From CAYRES01 sp964423425 (GTDB taxonomy: Bacteria; Actinomycetota; Thermoleophilia; RBG-16-64-13): a stretch of DNA of 64,000 bases. The stretch is taken from positions 1 to 64,000 of the forward strand of contig CAYRES010000011.1 of assembly GCA_964423425.1 (NCBI GenBank), in the 5' to 3' direction. Below are positions 17,358 through 26,395 of the stretch, one piece after another. The position numbers and the translations under genes are program-made. How positions within the stretch are numbered: the stretch's first letter is position 1; each line of letters begins with the position of its first letter. Below the pieces are notes generated by a model. The model did not search any database, had not been told where the DNA came from, and saw only the letters and a list, made by a program, of their open reading frames with translations.

Positions 17358-18713
17358 CTAGACCCTCGGGAGGAACTCGAGCACCGCCTTCGCCGCTTGC
17401 TGTCCACTCACGAGACTGCCTTCGATGCTGCTCGAGGAGACGAGGTAGTCACCGGCCAAGAAGACCGGCCCCGACCGGGGCAGTGCGGCTCTCAGCCTCG
17501 CCCGCCCGCGCAGGTCGCCGGGGCGGAGCTGCGAGCAGCCGTGTTCCCAGCGGTACACGCGGGTGAAGGCAACGTGGCCGGACACCCTGGGATACAGTCG
17601 CTCCACGTCTTCGAGCACGGCCCGCACCACCTCTCCGTCATCCAGCTCGATGAACTCGCCGCTCGCCTCCCGTGTGGGCAACGCCATGAGGAGCCCCTTG
17701 CCCTCGGGCACACGGCCGGGGTGCTTGTTGGGCTCGGTGGTGACGGCGGAGAGGTGCGTGAACCGTTTGGTCCGGGGCAGGTTGACGATGAACTGTTTGC
17801 CCCTCACCACCTGGGCGTCGAGCCCGATCGCCACCGGCACGGAAGGCACATAGGCAACCTCACCAAGAGCCTCACGGGCCTCCTCCTCGAGCATCCCCCC
17901 GAGCAACCTCACTGCAACGGGAGCCACCGCGGTCGAGATGAGAGCTTGGGCGGTGACGGCCTCTTCGCCTTGGCGGCCACGAATCACCACCTCCACACCG
18001 CTCCCTTTCCGATGACAGGCCAGCACCTCGGTCGCCAGCTGCACGTTGAGGATGCCCGCCAAGGTGTCGCAGAGCAGACCGATGCCGTGAGCGGAATTCA
18101 ACAGCCTCAGACCGAGCGTGTAGCGCATGCTCGCCAAGAACGCGGCCTTCGAGATGTGTTCCGGGTCGGACAAGTAGAGCGTGGAGATCATCGGATAGGC
18201 AACGCGCTCGAGGAGCTTGTCGCCCCCCATACGGAGCGCATACGCGGCAGCGGTCTCCTCCTCCAAGCAGAACGTGTGCTCATCGGGTCGATGTAGGCGC
18301 AGATGGGGGGTCTGGCGCTTCGACTCACGCAGCACCGCGAGTGCAGCCAATGCATCCGTGGGCCCAAAGCCGGCCCCCCACGCCATACCAAGCGGCGAGT
18401 CACCCCGGTAGCGATGCACTCTTCGCCGGTAGTAGAGGCCGGCCCAAGGCGTGATGTGCGTATACTGGTCTTTGACACCGAGCTCGTCGGCCAGAGCTAG
18501 GGTGCGCGTCGAATAGCCGCTCAAGGTGTAGGCACCGCGGTCGATCACATGGCCGTCAACGGTCTCGCTGCTCATGCGGCCGCCCGCGTAGGGCAGGCGT
18601 TCCACGACGACGGTGGCCACACCCGCTTTATGCAGCTCATACGCGGCGGTGAGGCCGGCGATACCTGCTCCCACCACCACGACCGGCGTCGCTGCTTCCC
18701 CAGACGGCTTCAT
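17358..18713 (-). CDS. FAD-dependent amine oxidase/protoporphyrinogen oxidase-like protein
   Basis: A 451-residue flavoprotein. The dinucleotide-binding motif VVVVGAGIAGLTAAYELHKAG and the following VVVERLPYAGGRM place it in the amine-oxidase/HemY/phytoene-desaturase superfamily. The C terminus GPVFLAGDYLVSSSSIEGSLVSGQQAAKAVLE is the second FAD contact. The length and the YPMISTLYLSDPEHISKAAFL region are compatible with a protoporphyrinogen oxidase-like enzyme, but no other haem gene is nearby. The ATG has GAGGAGGA upstream. It is divergent from the acyl-CoA synthetase gene. Confidence 0.8.
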   Translation of the reverse strand: MKPSGEAATPVVVVGAGIAGLTAAYELHKAGVATVVVERLPYAGGRMSSETVDGHVIDRGAYTLSGYSTRTLALADELGVKDQYTHITPWAGLYYRRRVHRYRGDSPLGMAWGAGFGPTDALAALAVLRESKRQTPHLRLHRPDEHTFCLEEETAAAYALRMGGDKLLERVAYPMISTLYLSDPEHISKAAFLASMRYTLGLRLLNSAHGIGLLCDTLAGILNVQLATEVLACHRKGSGVEVVIRGRQGEEAVTAQALISTAVAPVAVRLLGGMLEEEAREALGEVAYVPSVPVAIGLDAQVVRGKQFIVNLPRTKRFTHLSAVTTEPNKHPGRVPEGKGLLMALPTREASGEFIELDDGEVVRAVLEDVERLYPRVSGHVAFTRVYRWEHGCSQLRPGDLRGRARLRAALPRSGPVFLAGDYLVSSSSIEGSLVSGQQAAKAVLEFLPRV

Positions 18714-18854
18714 CTGTTCCTCCTCGCTGCGGTCTCGACTCCAGTGTAGCCGTCCTGCGCGCTAGAATGGGAGCGGTTTCGTCTGCACACGTACGGTAGC
18801 TCCCGGAAACGGAACTCCGTGCGATCACGCTCACCTCACGGCACGGGGGATATC

Positions 18855-21161
18855 GTGGAGGAACGCAAGGAGCACGCAAGAGCCGAAGCTCGCTCACTGA
18901 TCGACCGCTTTCGGAGAGATGGCGCCACCGCCCTCGATGAGGCAGGTGCGCGGGAGCTGCTGACCCTCTACGGCATCGAGGTGGCCCCTCACCGGTTTGT
19001 CCGTTCCCGGCCCGAGTTGCACCGCGCCGCAGATACTCTGGGTTTTCCGCTCGCACTCAAGGGCGTCTCCCCTGGAGTGCTTCACAAGACGGAAGCCGGC
19101 CTGGTGCACCTCAATCTACAGTCGCCTGAGGAACTCGACAGAGCCTATGCTGCACTCACCACCACACTTGGGAATACGGCCCCCGCTGCCCTTCTCGAAC
19201 GCATGGTGCCGGGGCGGCGGGAGTTCGTCGCCGGCATGTTTCGCGATCCCCAATTCGGCCCGGTGGTCATGTTCGGCCTGGGAGGCATCCTCACTGAAGT
19301 GCTGGCCGACACCGCCTTTGCGGTAGCTCCCCTCACGCCCCCCGAGGCGGAGGGCCTCCTCGACTCACTACGCTCCCGTGAGCTGCTCGGTCCCTTTCGC
19401 GGTCTGCCGCCGGGGGACCGAGCCGGGCTCGTCGACCTCCTGCTGGCGGTCTCGCGCCTCGCCCTCGACCACGAGGAAATCTCAGAGATCGACCTCAATC
19501 CCCTCATTCTCCCAGACACCACAGGCGCGCAGGGCGACCAGCTCGATGCACCGGTCCGCCCCCTCGCGGTCGACGCGCTCATCGCCTTGGCCCCCACCAC
19601 CTCGAAAGACGCAGTCCATCCGCGTGTAGGCCGCATATCGGGGGGGTCCACGCCGACCGGGGGCTCCCAACCCGGCTATCTCAGTGCCGCCAATTGGCGG
19701 GCACTCTTCCACCCCCGGAGCATAATCGTGGCCGGAGCCTCGTCCAATGCGGCCAAGTGGGGAGGATCTCTCCTCGTCAACCTGGTGAGTGAGGGCTTTC
19801 CGGGCACCATCTACCCCATCAACGCCCGCGGAGGCGGGCTCCTCGGCCTCCCCGCCTACACCGATATCTCCGAGGTACCCGGCAACGCCGACCTGGCTCT
19901 CGCCGCGGTCCCCGCCGCACAACTCCCCGCCGCCATCCGAGCATGCGCAGCCAAAGGCGTGAAGGCTCTCGTGGCCGTCACCGCCGGCTTCGGCGAGCAT
20001 AGCGAAGAGGGAGCTCAACTTGAGAGAGAGGTGGCCCGTGTCGCCACCGAGGAAGGCGTGCTCTTGTTGGGACCGAACACGGTGGGGCTGGTCAACACTG
20101 CCGAGCGGCTCATCGGCCTGGGCGCTGTCGCCCTCGATATCATGCCCGGGTCCGCCGGCCTGTTCTCCCAATCCGGCAATGTGGCCATCGCGCTCATGCT
20201 CCACGCACTCGAGGCCGGGCTCGGCATAGGCAAGTTCGTCGGCGTCGGAAACGAGGCATTGGTCACGGCCACCGAACTCCTCGACTACTTCGCCCACGAT
20301 ACTGACACCTCGCTGGTGCTCGCCTACATGGAAGGAGTGCGGGACGGACGCTCATTCATGGCCGCGGCGTCACGAGCGACCGCGCGCAAACCGGTGGTCA
20401 TCCTGCGCGGCGGCACAAGCGAGACGGGCGGGAGGGCGGCTGCCTCGCACACCGGTGCCCTGGCTGGCTCGCACGAGGTCTTCCGGGCCGCAGCCCGGCA
20501 GAGCGGGCTCATCGTCACCACCGACCAGAACGATCTCATCGATACCGCCCTCGCCCTCTCCCGAACCCCACTCCCACCGGGAGATCGAGTGGCGGTCATG
20601 TCATCCGGCGGAGGATGGGGCGTCCTCTGCGCCGATGAGCTGAACCGCCAGGGGCTGCGCACCGCTCTGCTCTCACCCTCCCTCGTCGCCGACCTCGATC
20701 GCATCCTCCCCCAGCTGTGGAGCCGCCGCAACCCACTCGACTTGGTCGCGACGATCGAGCTTGACGCCGTGTCCTACACACTCGAGCAGCTCTTGGCCGA
20801 TGAGGCCATCGACGCCGTCATCATGCTGGGTGTGCTGAGTATGCCCTTCATGCTCGCGCGCGTCTGCGCAAAGGCGGGCATGATGACTGGAGTGGCCCAG
20901 GAGGCCGTCCAGGGGCACGGTCACGCCTATCGCTCATTCAAGCACCAGGAGCAGGGGCTCGCCGACATAGCAGGCGTTCTCATGGACCGCTTCCACAAGC
21001 CGGTACTCGCGGTGGAGTTCGGGGGTACGGCGCAGCCGGGCGAGAAACCCGCCGGAGGCCACGTTCTCGCCGTGTTTCCGTCACCACTTCGCGCCTGCCG
21101 CGCACTTGTGCACATGTGGCACCGTTCGCTGTATCTACGCAGACTGAACGGCGAGCTCTAG
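18855..21161 (+). CDS. ADP-forming acetate/acyl-CoA ligase, beta-alpha fusion
   Basis: About 768 residues combining both subunits of an NDP-forming acyl-CoA synthetase. The ATP-grasp (beta) part comes first (FPLALKGVSPGVLHKTEAGLV, MFGLGGILTEVLAD, ISEIDLNPLIL). The CoA-binding and succinyl-CoA-ligase-like alpha part follows (LFHPRSIIVAGASSNAAKWG, GLFSQSGNVAIA, and the phosphohistidine loop ASHTGALAG). These enzymes convert acetyl-CoA, ADP and phosphate to acetate, CoA and ATP. Beta before alpha is the less familiar order. GTG at 18855 follows GGGGGA; GTG at 18819 is also in frame. With porGDAB at 45520-48557 it could conserve energy from pyruvate. The stop overlaps the convergent tag stop (CTAG). 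Confidence 0.9.
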   Translation: MEERKEHARAEARSLIDRFRRDGATALDEAGARELLTLYGIEVAPHRFVRSRPELHRAADTLGFPLALKGVSPGVLHKTEAGLVHLNLQSPEELDRAYAALTTTLGNTAPAALLERMVPGRREFVAGMFRDPQFGPVVMFGLGGILTEVLADTAFAVAPLTPPEAEGLLDSLRSRELLGPFRGLPPGDRAGLVDLLLAVSRLALDHEEISEIDLNPLILPDTTGAQGDQLDAPVRPLAVDALIALAPTTSKDAVHPRVGRISGGSTPTGGSQPGYLSAANWRALFHPRSIIVAGASSNAAKWGGSLLVNLVSEGFPGTIYPINARGGGLLGLPAYTDISEVPGNADLALAAVPAAQLPAAIRACAAKGVKALVAVTAGFGEHSEEGAQLEREVARVATEEGVLLLGPNTVGLVNTAERLIGLGAVALDIMPGSAGLFSQSGNVAIALMLHALEAGLGIGKFVGVGNEALVTATELLDYFAHDTDTSLVLAYMEGVRDGRSFMAAASRATARKPVVILRGGTSETGGRAAASHTGALAGSHEVFRAAARQSGLIVTTDQNDLIDTALALSRTPLPPGDRVAVMSSGGGWGVLCADELNRQGLRTALLSPSLVADLDRILPQLWSRRNPLDLVATIELDAVSYTLEQLLADEAIDAVIMLGVLSMPFMLARVCAKAGMMTGVAQEAVQGHGHAYRSFKHQEQGLADIAGVLMDRFHKPVLAVEFGGTAQPGEKPAGGHVLAVFPSPLRACRALVHMWHRSLYLRRLNGEL

Positions 21162-21754
21162 TACCCACCGAGCTCCGGGTGGCGAAAGCAGTCGACCACG
21201 TGGTCGTTCACCATGCCGGTGGCCTGCATGTGCGCGTAGCAGATGGTGGGGCCTACGAATGTGAAGCCCCGCTGCTTGAGATCCTTGGAGAGTGTATGCG
21301 ACTCGGCGGTGGACGCCGGCACCTCTTCCAGGCGCCTCCATGAGTTCTGGATGACCCGGCCGTCGGTGAACCTCCACACATAGACGTCAAAGCTGCCGAA
21401 CTCTTCCTGGACCCGCACGAATGCCCGGGCATTCTCCACCGCGGACTCCAGCTTGCGGCGATTACGTATGAGCCCCGGGTCCCGCAGCATGGCCTCCACC
21501 CGCTCCGAACCGAACCCGGCCACAACCGCAGGATCGAACCCCGCGAAGGCCCGGCGGTAGGAATCGCGCCTGCGCAGAACGGTGAGCCAGCTCAGACCCG
21601 CCTGCGCCCCCTCCAGCACCAAGAACTCATACAGGAGGCGGTCATCGTGGACAGGCACCCCCCACTCCCGATCGTGATACTCAAGGTAGAGCGAGTCGGA
21701 GCCCACCCAGCTGCAGCGAACGATAGTCGAGCGAGATTCCGTCATCGCTCTCAT
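21158..21754 (-). CDS. tag: DNA-3-methyladenine glycosylase I
   Basis: About 198 residues, the length of Tag. RCSWVGSDSLYLEYHDREWGVPVHDDRLLYEFLVLEGAQAGLSW is the family start with zinc ligands Cys and His, and HVVDCFRHPE supplies the other zinc ligands. FVGPTICYAHMQATGMVNDH forms the 3-methyladenine pocket. The enzyme removes 3-methyladenine from DNA in base excision repair. ATG at 21754 follows AAGG; an ATG three codons in is an alternative. Its start codon overlaps the divergent start of the DUF6790 gene, and its stop overlaps the acyl-CoA synthetase stop. Confidence 0.95.
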   Translation of the reverse strand: MRAMTESRSTIVRCSWVGSDSLYLEYHDREWGVPVHDDRLLYEFLVLEGAQAGLSWLTVLRRRDSYRRAFAGFDPAVVAGFGSERVEAMLRDPGLIRNRRKLESAVENARAFVRVQEEFGSFDVYVWRFTDGRVIQNSWRRLEEVPASTAESHTLSKDLKQRGFTFVGPTICYAHMQATGMVNDHVVDCFRHPELGGY

Positions 21755-22376
21755 GATACGCCTTGCCGCTGCCGATGAACCCCCGAGCAATGCAACTCGT
21801 ACAGAAGGAGAGCAGGCCGCGGAACAAGCCGGAAGATCCAGAATCCCCCTCGCCTTCGAGACCTTCCGCTACGCACTCCTCACGATTGGCATCTTCTTCG
21901 CCTACTTCATGGGCAATGGGGACCCAGAGCGCACTCTTCACTTCTTGGCTCTGTTCATCATCATCCCCGTCGCCGGTCTCACCGGTATAGAAGGGATGTT
22001 CTTCGGGCGGCAGGGTGCCCAAGCGATGGGCAGAGAGGCAAGTACTGAGTACCAGATGCAGTCGGCAGGAGGAAACCTCGCCTACGCCGTCACCGCCCTC
22101 ATCGTCTTCTTCGCCGGCTGGGGAGTGTACGCCGACGCCACCATTCTCATAGCGACTCTGCTCTTCTTCGTCTTCTCCGGAGCCGTGCACCTGTGGGGAG
22201 CGATTGCCCTCGGCAACAAGACCCGAAAGAACATCATCCGTCCGCTCATCTCCGCGTTGCTGGTCGGAGTGTGCGTCTGGCCGCTCGTGGCGAGTCTCAC
22301 TTGGCAGCCCCCGCGGGAATCGAAGCATGGTGCAAGAAGCCAAGAACCACCCCCCGCCGGCACCGTCCGAGATTAG
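21753..22376 (+). CDS. DUF6790-like integral membrane protein
   Basis: About 207 residues with four membrane helices at about 36-52, 65-78, 106-126 and 128-150. The pattern FETFRYALLTIGIFFAYFMG ... SAGGNLAYAVTALIVFFAGWGVYADATILIATLLFFVFSGAVHLWGAI resembles the DUF6790 family of unknown function. The only in-frame start is ATG at 21753, which shares two bases with the divergent tag start; no Shine-Dalgarno is possible except inside tag, so translation may be leaderless. The C-terminal 50 residues are poorly conserved-looking. Confidence 0.65.
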   Translation: MIRLAAADEPPSNATRTEGEQAAEQAGRSRIPLAFETFRYALLTIGIFFAYFMGNGDPERTLHFLALFIIIPVAGLTGIEGMFFGRQGAQAMGREASTEYQMQSAGGNLAYAVTALIVFFAGWGVYADATILIATLLFFVFSGAVHLWGAIALGNKTRKNIIRPLISALLVGVCVWPLVASLTWQPPRESKHGARSQEPPPAGTVRD

Positions 22377-22495
22377 GGTCGCTCGCTTCACGGTACATCA
22401 TTCCTGGCAGCAAACGAAGCGCTCAAGAACGCTTCTGACCGGTGCGCACGCACCCAGGCACAGGGGCACACAGGGGCACGAGGAGGCACAAGCAC

Positions 22496-22855
22496 ATGGA
22501 ACTCCACGCGGCAATCGCCGTAGACGACATCCCGGAAGGGACCATGCGGGAAGTGACGATCCGCGACAAGGAGGTCGCTCTCGCCAATGTGGAGGGCACC
22601 GTGTATGCGTTTCAGGGCCGTTGCAGCCACATGGGAGGGGTGCTCGCTGATGGACGGCTCGAGGGGAGAATCGTGCAGTGCCCGCTACACGGGTCCCGCT
22701 TCGACGTGACCACCGGCAAGAAGGAGAGCGGTCCCCACCTCGCCGGCGCCGCGGGTAAGGCGCTCGGAATCAACCGGTTGGCTTCGGCACTCACCAAGGA
22801 TCTGGAGACCTACCGCGCCGTCACCGAAGAGGGAACCGTGAAGGTCGAGCTGTGA
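22496..22855 (+). CDS. Rieske [2Fe-2S] ferredoxin-like protein
   Basis: A 119-residue protein with one Rieske domain. The cluster ligands are Cys and His in GRCSHMGG and Cys and His in CPLHGSRFDV, spaced as in oxygenase-type Rieske ferredoxins. It probably carries electrons to an oxygenase or reductase, with no partner visible next to it. The ATG at 22496 has GAGGAGG nine bases upstream. Its stop overlaps the GTG of the methyltransferase gene. Confidence 0.9.
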   Translation: MELHAAIAVDDIPEGTMREVTIRDKEVALANVEGTVYAFQGRCSHMGGVLADGRLEGRIVQCPLHGSRFDVTTGKKESGPHLAGAAGKALGINRLASALTKDLETYRAVTEEGTVKVEL

Positions 22856-23589
22856 GCGAAACGGAGACGCCTCCGCCGCCGGACGAGCGATCAGACGAGG
22901 AGTTGCTCGGCGTCAACCGCCACCTTTGGGACTCGTGGACCCAACTCCACGTCGACTCGGACCACTACGATCTACCCGGCTTCATGGCGGGACGTAACAG
23001 TTTGGACCAGGTGGAGCTCGAGGGCGTAGGACCAGTGCGCGGCCGCTCACTACTGCACCTGCAGTGCCATTTTGGCCTCGGCACTTTGTCGTTCGCCAGA
23101 TTGGGCGCCCGGGTGACCGGGGTGGACTTCTCTTCGGAGGCCGTGGGGCACGCCCGCCGTCTGGCCGCCGAGCTCGGCCTTGAAGCCCGCTTTCTCTGCG
23201 CCGAGGTGACGCGCGTGCTGCCCCTACTCGATGGCGAGGAGTTCGACGTTGTCATCACCTCATACGGTGCCCTGAGCTGGCTGCCCGACCTCGCTCCCTG
23301 GGCCCGCACGATCGCAGGAGCGCTGAAGCCCGGCGGCTGCTTCTTTGTGGCCGACCAACATCCTACCGTCTGGATCTTCGACGATGAGGCGACGGAGGTG
23401 GAACTGCGCTACCGCTACGGCTACTTCGACCGTCGTGCCCTTCGCAGCGAAGAGAAGGGTTCCTATGCCGTCCCCAATGGTGACTTCGAAGGTGAAGACG
23501 GCTTCTTCCGCATGCCCGCAGGCGGCCCCGACATACCCTTGATGTTCTCCTTGACCGCCACCAAGGATGCGATACCCGCTCAGGCCTGA
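22852..23589 (+). CDS. Class I SAM-dependent methyltransferase
   Basis: A 245-residue methyltransferase. Motif I (LLHLQCHFGLGTLSFARLGARVTGVDFSSEAV) holds the glycine-rich SAM loop and the acidic ribose ligand, FDVVITSYGALSWLPDL is motif IV, and LKPGGCFFVADQH is the post-I/II strand. The substrate is unknown. The GTG overlaps the Rieske stop (GTGA). Confidence 0.85.
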   Translation: MSETETPPPPDERSDEELLGVNRHLWDSWTQLHVDSDHYDLPGFMAGRNSLDQVELEGVGPVRGRSLLHLQCHFGLGTLSFARLGARVTGVDFSSEAVGHARRLAAELGLEARFLCAEVTRVLPLLDGEEFDVVITSYGALSWLPDLAPWARTIAGALKPGGCFFVADQHPTVWIFDDEATEVELRYRYGYFDRRALRSEEKGSYAVPNGDFEGEDGFFRMPAGGPDIPLMFSLTATKDAIPAQA

Positions 23590-23639
23590 GAGGACCGCGC
23601 CTCTCGGCGAGGACGGGCACAGGCACGTGCGCGACCGGA

Positions 23640-23897
23640 TCACTCTTCCACGATGAACACTCCGTCGCCGGTTCGGACCTTGTCGGCCACCTTGATGCCG
23701 ACCTCCTGACCGGGCAGAGCCTCAGTCACAGCATCGCCGTCAAGCTGCATGGATTCCACCATCTGCTCGATGTCGGTGGTCGAGCCCTTGATGCGAATCC
23801 GGTCGCCCACCTTGAGTTCGCCGTTCACGACCTTGGCGGCGGCCACCCCGATCTTTCCGAAGTACCGCGTAATGAGTCCTACCTGCGTCTCCGCCAT
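23640..23897 (-). CDS. Translation elongation factor-like (EF-Tu domain II-like) small protein
   Basis: An 85-residue protein that is essentially one EF-Tu domain II barrel: VGLITRYFGKIGVAAAKVVNGELKVGDRIRIKG followed by IEQMVESMQLDGDAVTEALPGQEVGIKV. There is no GTPase domain. Stand-alone proteins of this kind are common in anaerobes and are usually annotated as translation elongation factor-like; the function is unknown. ATG with GAGGAGGAG upstream and a recognisable promoter further up. Confidence 0.75.
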   Translation of the reverse strand: MAETQVGLITRYFGKIGVAAAKVVNGELKVGDRIRIKGSTTDIEQMVESMQLDGDAVTEALPGQEVGIKVADKVRTGDGVFIVEE

Positions 23898-23974
23898 GGA
23901 GGCTCCTCCTCATCTCAGTTGTCAAGCCGGCCTCTGAAGGCCCATGCAGACCCCGGCCGTCTGCTTCTCTCCCG

Positions 23975-24004
23975 ATAGTACCGCGTTCGCCGAGACCTTG
24001 TCAG
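23975..24004 (-). promoter_or_regulatory. Sigma-70-like promoter of the EF-Tu-like gene
   Basis: On the minus strand a -35 CTGACA (23999-24004) and a -10 TACTAT (23975-23980) are separated by 18 bp. The start codon is about 70 bases downstream. The rest of 23898-24152 holds nothing further that I recognise. Confidence 0.5.
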
Positions 24005-24152
24005 ACGGCCTACGCGCGCCCCTCCGGATTACCGCCCCCCGGATGCCCAAGGGTTTGTTTTCTTCGAGCGATGGTCACACTAATCGAAGACCGGACCACG
24101 CGCGCAACCGGACTTCGCCGTCGACATAGCGGCCAAGCGGAAAGGCACTGTC

Positions 24153-24719
24153 ATGGATCGAACCACTTTCAGGATTCTCGGCTTTGCCGGAAGCCTCCGC
24201 GTCGCCTCCTATAACCGGGGGCTGCTGAGAGCCGCCATCGATGTCGTCCCCGAAGGCGCCACTCTCGACATCTTCGATCTGAACGGCATCCCGCCGTACA
24301 ACATGGACTTGGAGAGCGAGCGTTGGCCTGAGGCGGTTGTGGCACTCAAGCAGGAGATCGCAGCCGCCGACGCACTGCTGATCGCGACTCCCGAGCACAA
24401 TTACAGCTTCCCCGGAGTGCTCAAGAACACCATTGATTGGGCTTCACGTCCCTTCGACGACAGCCCGTTCGAGCAGAAACCGGTGGCACTCGTGGGAGCA
24501 TCGACCGGGCGCTTCGGCACCGCCCGAGCCCAAGCCTCCCTCCGCCCCGTGTTGGCAGCGGTGAACTGTCAGGTGATGGTCACCCCCGAACTCTTCGTGC
24601 CCTCGTGCCGCGACCGCTTCGACCTCGACGGCAACCTCACAGATGAGTCCATCCGCGAGCGCCTGAGCGCCTTGGTGAGCGCCCTCATCGAATGGACGCG
24701 GCGCCTCACGCCCGCCTGA
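24153..24719 (+). CDS. NADPH-dependent FMN reductase
   Basis: A 188-residue flavodoxin-fold reductase. FRILGFAGSLRVASYNRGLLRAA binds the FMN phosphate, LLIATPEHNYSFPGVLKNTIDW is the diagnostic flavin-contact segment, and ALVGASTGRFGTARAQASLR completes the site. Homologues (azoreductase/quinone reductase/ArsH-like) pass electrons from NADPH to FMN, quinones or metals. ATG preceded by AAAGG. It stands alone between minus-strand genes. Confidence 0.9.
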   Translation: MDRTTFRILGFAGSLRVASYNRGLLRAAIDVVPEGATLDIFDLNGIPPYNMDLESERWPEAVVALKQEIAAADALLIATPEHNYSFPGVLKNTIDWASRPFDDSPFEQKPVALVGASTGRFGTARAQASLRPVLAAVNCQVMVTPELFVPSCRDRFDLDGNLTDESIRERLSALVSALIEWTRRLTPA

Positions 24720-24795
24720 CGGTCGCCCGCTCGATGGAAGAAGATGATCCGGCAACGGTGCCCGGACGACAATGCGCAGGCATCCGGGCGGCCGG

Positions 24796-25116
24796 CTAAG
24801 AGCGAATCATGACCAGAAGCATCTTGAAGGGCTCGACGGCTTTCAGCGCGTGCGGCTCCCCTGCAGGCATGATGATCATGTCTCCGGCCTCCAAGCGATG
24901 GGCCCGGCCGGAGATGGTGATGTCAACCGCTCCTTCGAGGGCGACCACCATCGCAGCGAAAGGCGCCGTGTGTTCACTCAGCCCTTCTCCCTGGTCAAAG
25001 GCGAACACGGTCACCGTACCCGTGGGACGGCTCACCACCTCCCGGCTCACCACTGCTCCGCCCTGCACATCTATCAGATCCACCAACCGCAAGACTTCGG
25101 CTGCGTTGACATCCAA
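24796..25116 (-). CDS. Small cupin-domain protein
   Basis: A 106-residue single-domain cupin. The two cupin motifs are visible as the region around GEGLSEHTAPFAAMVVALEG and GDMIIMPAGEPHALKA; the first has one His and Glu, the second the terminal His, consistent with a metal-binding barrel. The start is a TTG at 25116 with GAGGAGG seven bases upstream; the long open frame upstream has no coding character. Role unknown. Confidence 0.85.
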   Translation of the reverse strand: MDVNAAEVLRLVDLIDVQGGAVVSREVVSRPTGTVTVFAFDQGEGLSEHTAPFAAMVVALEGAVDITISGRAHRLEAGDMIIMPAGEPHALKAVEPFKMLLVMIRS

Positions 25117-25210
25117 GGATGATCCTCCTCGTAAGACTCGGCTGTCACTACGGAGACTGAGTGCCTTCCGCTCCTCGCGACATGATTCCCGGATACCCGA
25201 GAGACTACAC

Positions 25211-26395
25211 GTGCCCGCGGCCACCGCGACGCAGACCGGAGCGGGGCGCCGCGCGGGGCCCCGTACGCAGTTTGAAGCGCAGCTCGGAACGTGGCCCAAC
25301 GCACACCCCCACACGCGGACGGCGGTGCTTCTCGTGGCCCTGTGCGGCTTCTTGACCCTGGTGCTCGCCTCCCCCGTGACCGCCGGGGCCCACGTGCCTC
25401 TCCTCCGGCCCGGGGGGCAGAGCCTCTCCTCGGCAACTCCTGTAGACGACCCCTCCAAGTCATGGGTGCTCTACGACCGCCTCGGTACCGGATTCGACGC
25501 ACGCTACTTCTTCCTCGACCTGAAGAAGGGGGAGAAGCTGTGGGTGCAGGTGTTCACGCCCGGCCGCGATGCCTTCGCCCCATCCCTTGCCGTCATGGGT
25601 CCGGGCATCACCCCTTCCGGAGAGCCTCCCGCTGCTTTGGAGAGACCAGCCGGGTCGAAAGTCGCCGTAGCCGATGGAGTCCGTGGTGAGGCGGAGTACG
25701 AACCCTTCACCCCGGGTGCCTACTTCTTCGCCGCCTCCTACAGCGGAACTGCGCCCACCGGGGACACATACCACGTGGCCATATTCGGCGACCAAGGGGG
25801 CGGCCCCTTCGCGCTCGCCGTCGGCCTGAGGGAGGAGTTCTCCGTCTGGGAATGGTTGAGCATGCCTATTCGCCTGCTCGCCGTGTACCGCTGGGAAGGC
25901 AAGGGGTGGCTGCTCCTGTTCGGTCCCGCCCTCGTGGTGGTCTTGGCCGGAGGTGGGGTGCTTGCCCGAGCAGCACGCAGAAGGCGGACGTGGGGCAATA
26001 CCGCCTATGGTGCCTTTCACTGGTTCTGCTTCGGCGCGGCTCTTCTTGCCCTCGCCTCCAGCGCGAACCTGCTCGCTCGGCTGGTTCAGTCCGCGCTGGT
26101 GACCGGAATCGAGACGTCCATGGCCCTGACCGTGCTCTTCGCGGTGATATCGGCCGCCCTGGGGGTGCTGTTGGCCAAGGCGGCGGGGAAGTATGGTGCC
26201 GCTCCCCCCTGGACCCTGCGGGCGGGCCTCGTGGGTTTCGCCGGAGCCTGCTTCCTTCTCTTCGCCGGCTTCATGGTCGGGCCGGTGCTTGCGCTGGCGG
26301 CAGCATTCACCCCCGCTGGGAGATCCCCGGCGGAGCAGAGCGGGATGACCGAACACAAGAGCAGGGTTCTCCCGGATTCCCAGGGTACACGGTGA
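25211..26395 (+). CDS. Membrane protein with extracytoplasmic domain, unknown function
   Basis: About 394 residues. An N-terminal signal-like segment (TAVLLVALCGFLTLVLASPVTAGA) is followed by a ~170-residue exported domain with Tyr/Phe-rich beta strands (WVLYDRLGTGFDARYFFLDLKKGEKLWVQVFTPG). Five hydrophobic helices fill the second half, starting at WLLLFGPALVVVLAGGGVLA. I do not recognise a family. The GTG start at 25211 is the best of few options, with only GAGAG upstream. Its stop overlaps the GTG of the glycerate kinase gene. Confidence 0.65.
   Translation: MPAATATQTGAGRRAGPRTQFEAQLGTWPNAHPHTRTAVLLVALCGFLTLVLASPVTAGAHVPLLRPGGQSLSSATPVDDPSKSWVLYDRLGTGFDARYFFLDLKKGEKLWVQVFTPGRDAFAPSLAVMGPGITPSGEPPAALERPAGSKVAVADGVRGEAEYEPFTPGAYFFAASYSGTAPTGDTYHVAIFGDQGGGPFALAVGLREEFSVWEWLSMPIRLLAVYRWEGKGWLLLFGPALVVVLAGGGVLARAARRRRTWGNTAYGAFHWFCFGAALLALASSANLLARLVQSALVTGIETSMALTVLFAVISAALGVLLAKAAGKYGAAPPWTLRAGLVGFAGACFLLFAGFMVGPVLALAAAFTPAGRSPAEQSGMTEHKSRVLPDSQGTR

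Noticed and set aside
23944..24129. A 61-codon plus-strand open frame in the gap before the FMN reductase gene
   Set aside because: No convincing Shine-Dalgarno or family resemblance, and it overlaps the promoter of the divergent EF-Tu-like gene.
24809..25210. Long upstream extension of the membrane protein frame at 25211
   Set aside because: It is antisense to the cupin gene and shows no exported or membrane character; the signal peptide lies after 25211.
24796..25458. Longer 220-residue version of the cupin gene
   Set aside because: The extra N-terminal part is antisense to the neighbouring membrane-protein gene, while TTG 25116 has a strong ribosome site.
25852..26391. Upstream extension of glycerate kinase to 25852
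   Set aside because: It overlaps the end of the membrane protein gene in another frame; the conserved kinase sequence begins after GTG 26392.
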